A stretch of DNA of 64,000 nucleotides from Sepioteuthis lessoniana. Taxonomy: Eukaryota > Mollusca > Cephalopoda > Myopsida > Loliginidae. Both the position numbers and the translations under genes were made by a program. Positions within the stretch are counted from its first letter, which is position 1, and each line of letters starts with the position of its first letter. The DNA lies in NCBI GenBank assembly GCA_963585895.1, contig OY757934.1:46162555-46226554 (forward strand). The letters are read 5' to 3'. The notes under the pieces were generated by a model. That model did no database searches. It saw only the letters and a program-made list of their open reading frames with translations, and was not told where the DNA came from. This document shows, one piece after another, positions 63,946 through 64,000 of this stretch.

Positions 63946-64000
63946 TAGTCCATGATTAAAGAGCTCTGTTCGACCCATTTACTCGACCCTTACAGGTGCT
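63946..64000 (-). repeat. Possible SINE-B fragment at window edge
   Basis: 'agagctctgttcgacccatttactc' resembles the SINE-B middle on the minus strand. Too short to be sure. Confidence 0.35.

Overview
The window reads as intergenic DNA from an invertebrate animal genome. I favour a cephalopod mollusc, probably octopus-like. The reasons are: dense (TA)n, (CA)n and trinucleotide microsatellites; several tRNA-derived SINE families; many copies of an RTE-clade LINE ending in (ATGATG)n; solo LTRs of Ty3/gypsy type; Penelope-like inverted repeats carrying hammerhead ribozymes; and no convincing host gene. The assignment rests on remembered resemblance of the RTE and SINE translations to cephalopod genome proteins and was not tested by search. 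Nearly every long reading frame is a retroelement or a translated repeat.

Names used below. SINE-A is a tRNA-derived SINE of about 260 bp with box A TGGCCTAGTGG, box B GGTTCAATCCC and an (ACTT)-like tail. SINE-B has a tRNA-like head (TGGTGTAATGG...GTTCAAATCC). Rep-C is a 430-670 bp retroposon that starts TTGCCCAGTCGGCTGGGG, carries internal AT-rich tandem units and ends in a conserved stem-loop. Rep-D has a tRNA-like head and the same 3' stem-loop as Rep-C. RTE is the (ATGATG)-tailed LINE. LINE-X is a second LINE, known here mainly by its 3' end. LTR-alpha and LTR-beta are two solo-LTR families.

Layout. 0-6 kb: Rep-D, an old RTE copy reaching back into its endonuclease domain and split by an LTR-beta, and a decayed Ty3/gypsy integrase. 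6-11 kb: an unclassified coding-like stretch split by two LTR-alpha solo LTRs, with a decayed membrane-anchor frame near 10.4 kb. 11-30 kb: SINEs, Rep-C, microsatellites, a mariner remnant lacking its catalytic core, and a truncated RTE. 30-36 kb: RTE copies, a small inverted-repeat transposon and a Penelope-like inverted pair with two hammerhead ribozymes. 36-46 kb: a cluster of LINE-X copies used as a landing pad by RTE and LTR-alpha. 46-54 kb: Rep-C nested in SINE-A, then two young, very similar RTE copies, one with a 678-codon open frame. 54-64 kb: LTR-alpha, LTR-beta, a second Penelope-like inverted pair, a minisatellite inside Rep-C, and a three-deep nest of Rep-C.

The genes do not form a pathway. 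The informative content is the insertion history: at least nine insertions have both junctions visible with target-site duplications (TSDs), which fixes the ends of SINE-A, Rep-C, RTE, LTR-alpha and LTR-beta from this window alone and orders them in time.
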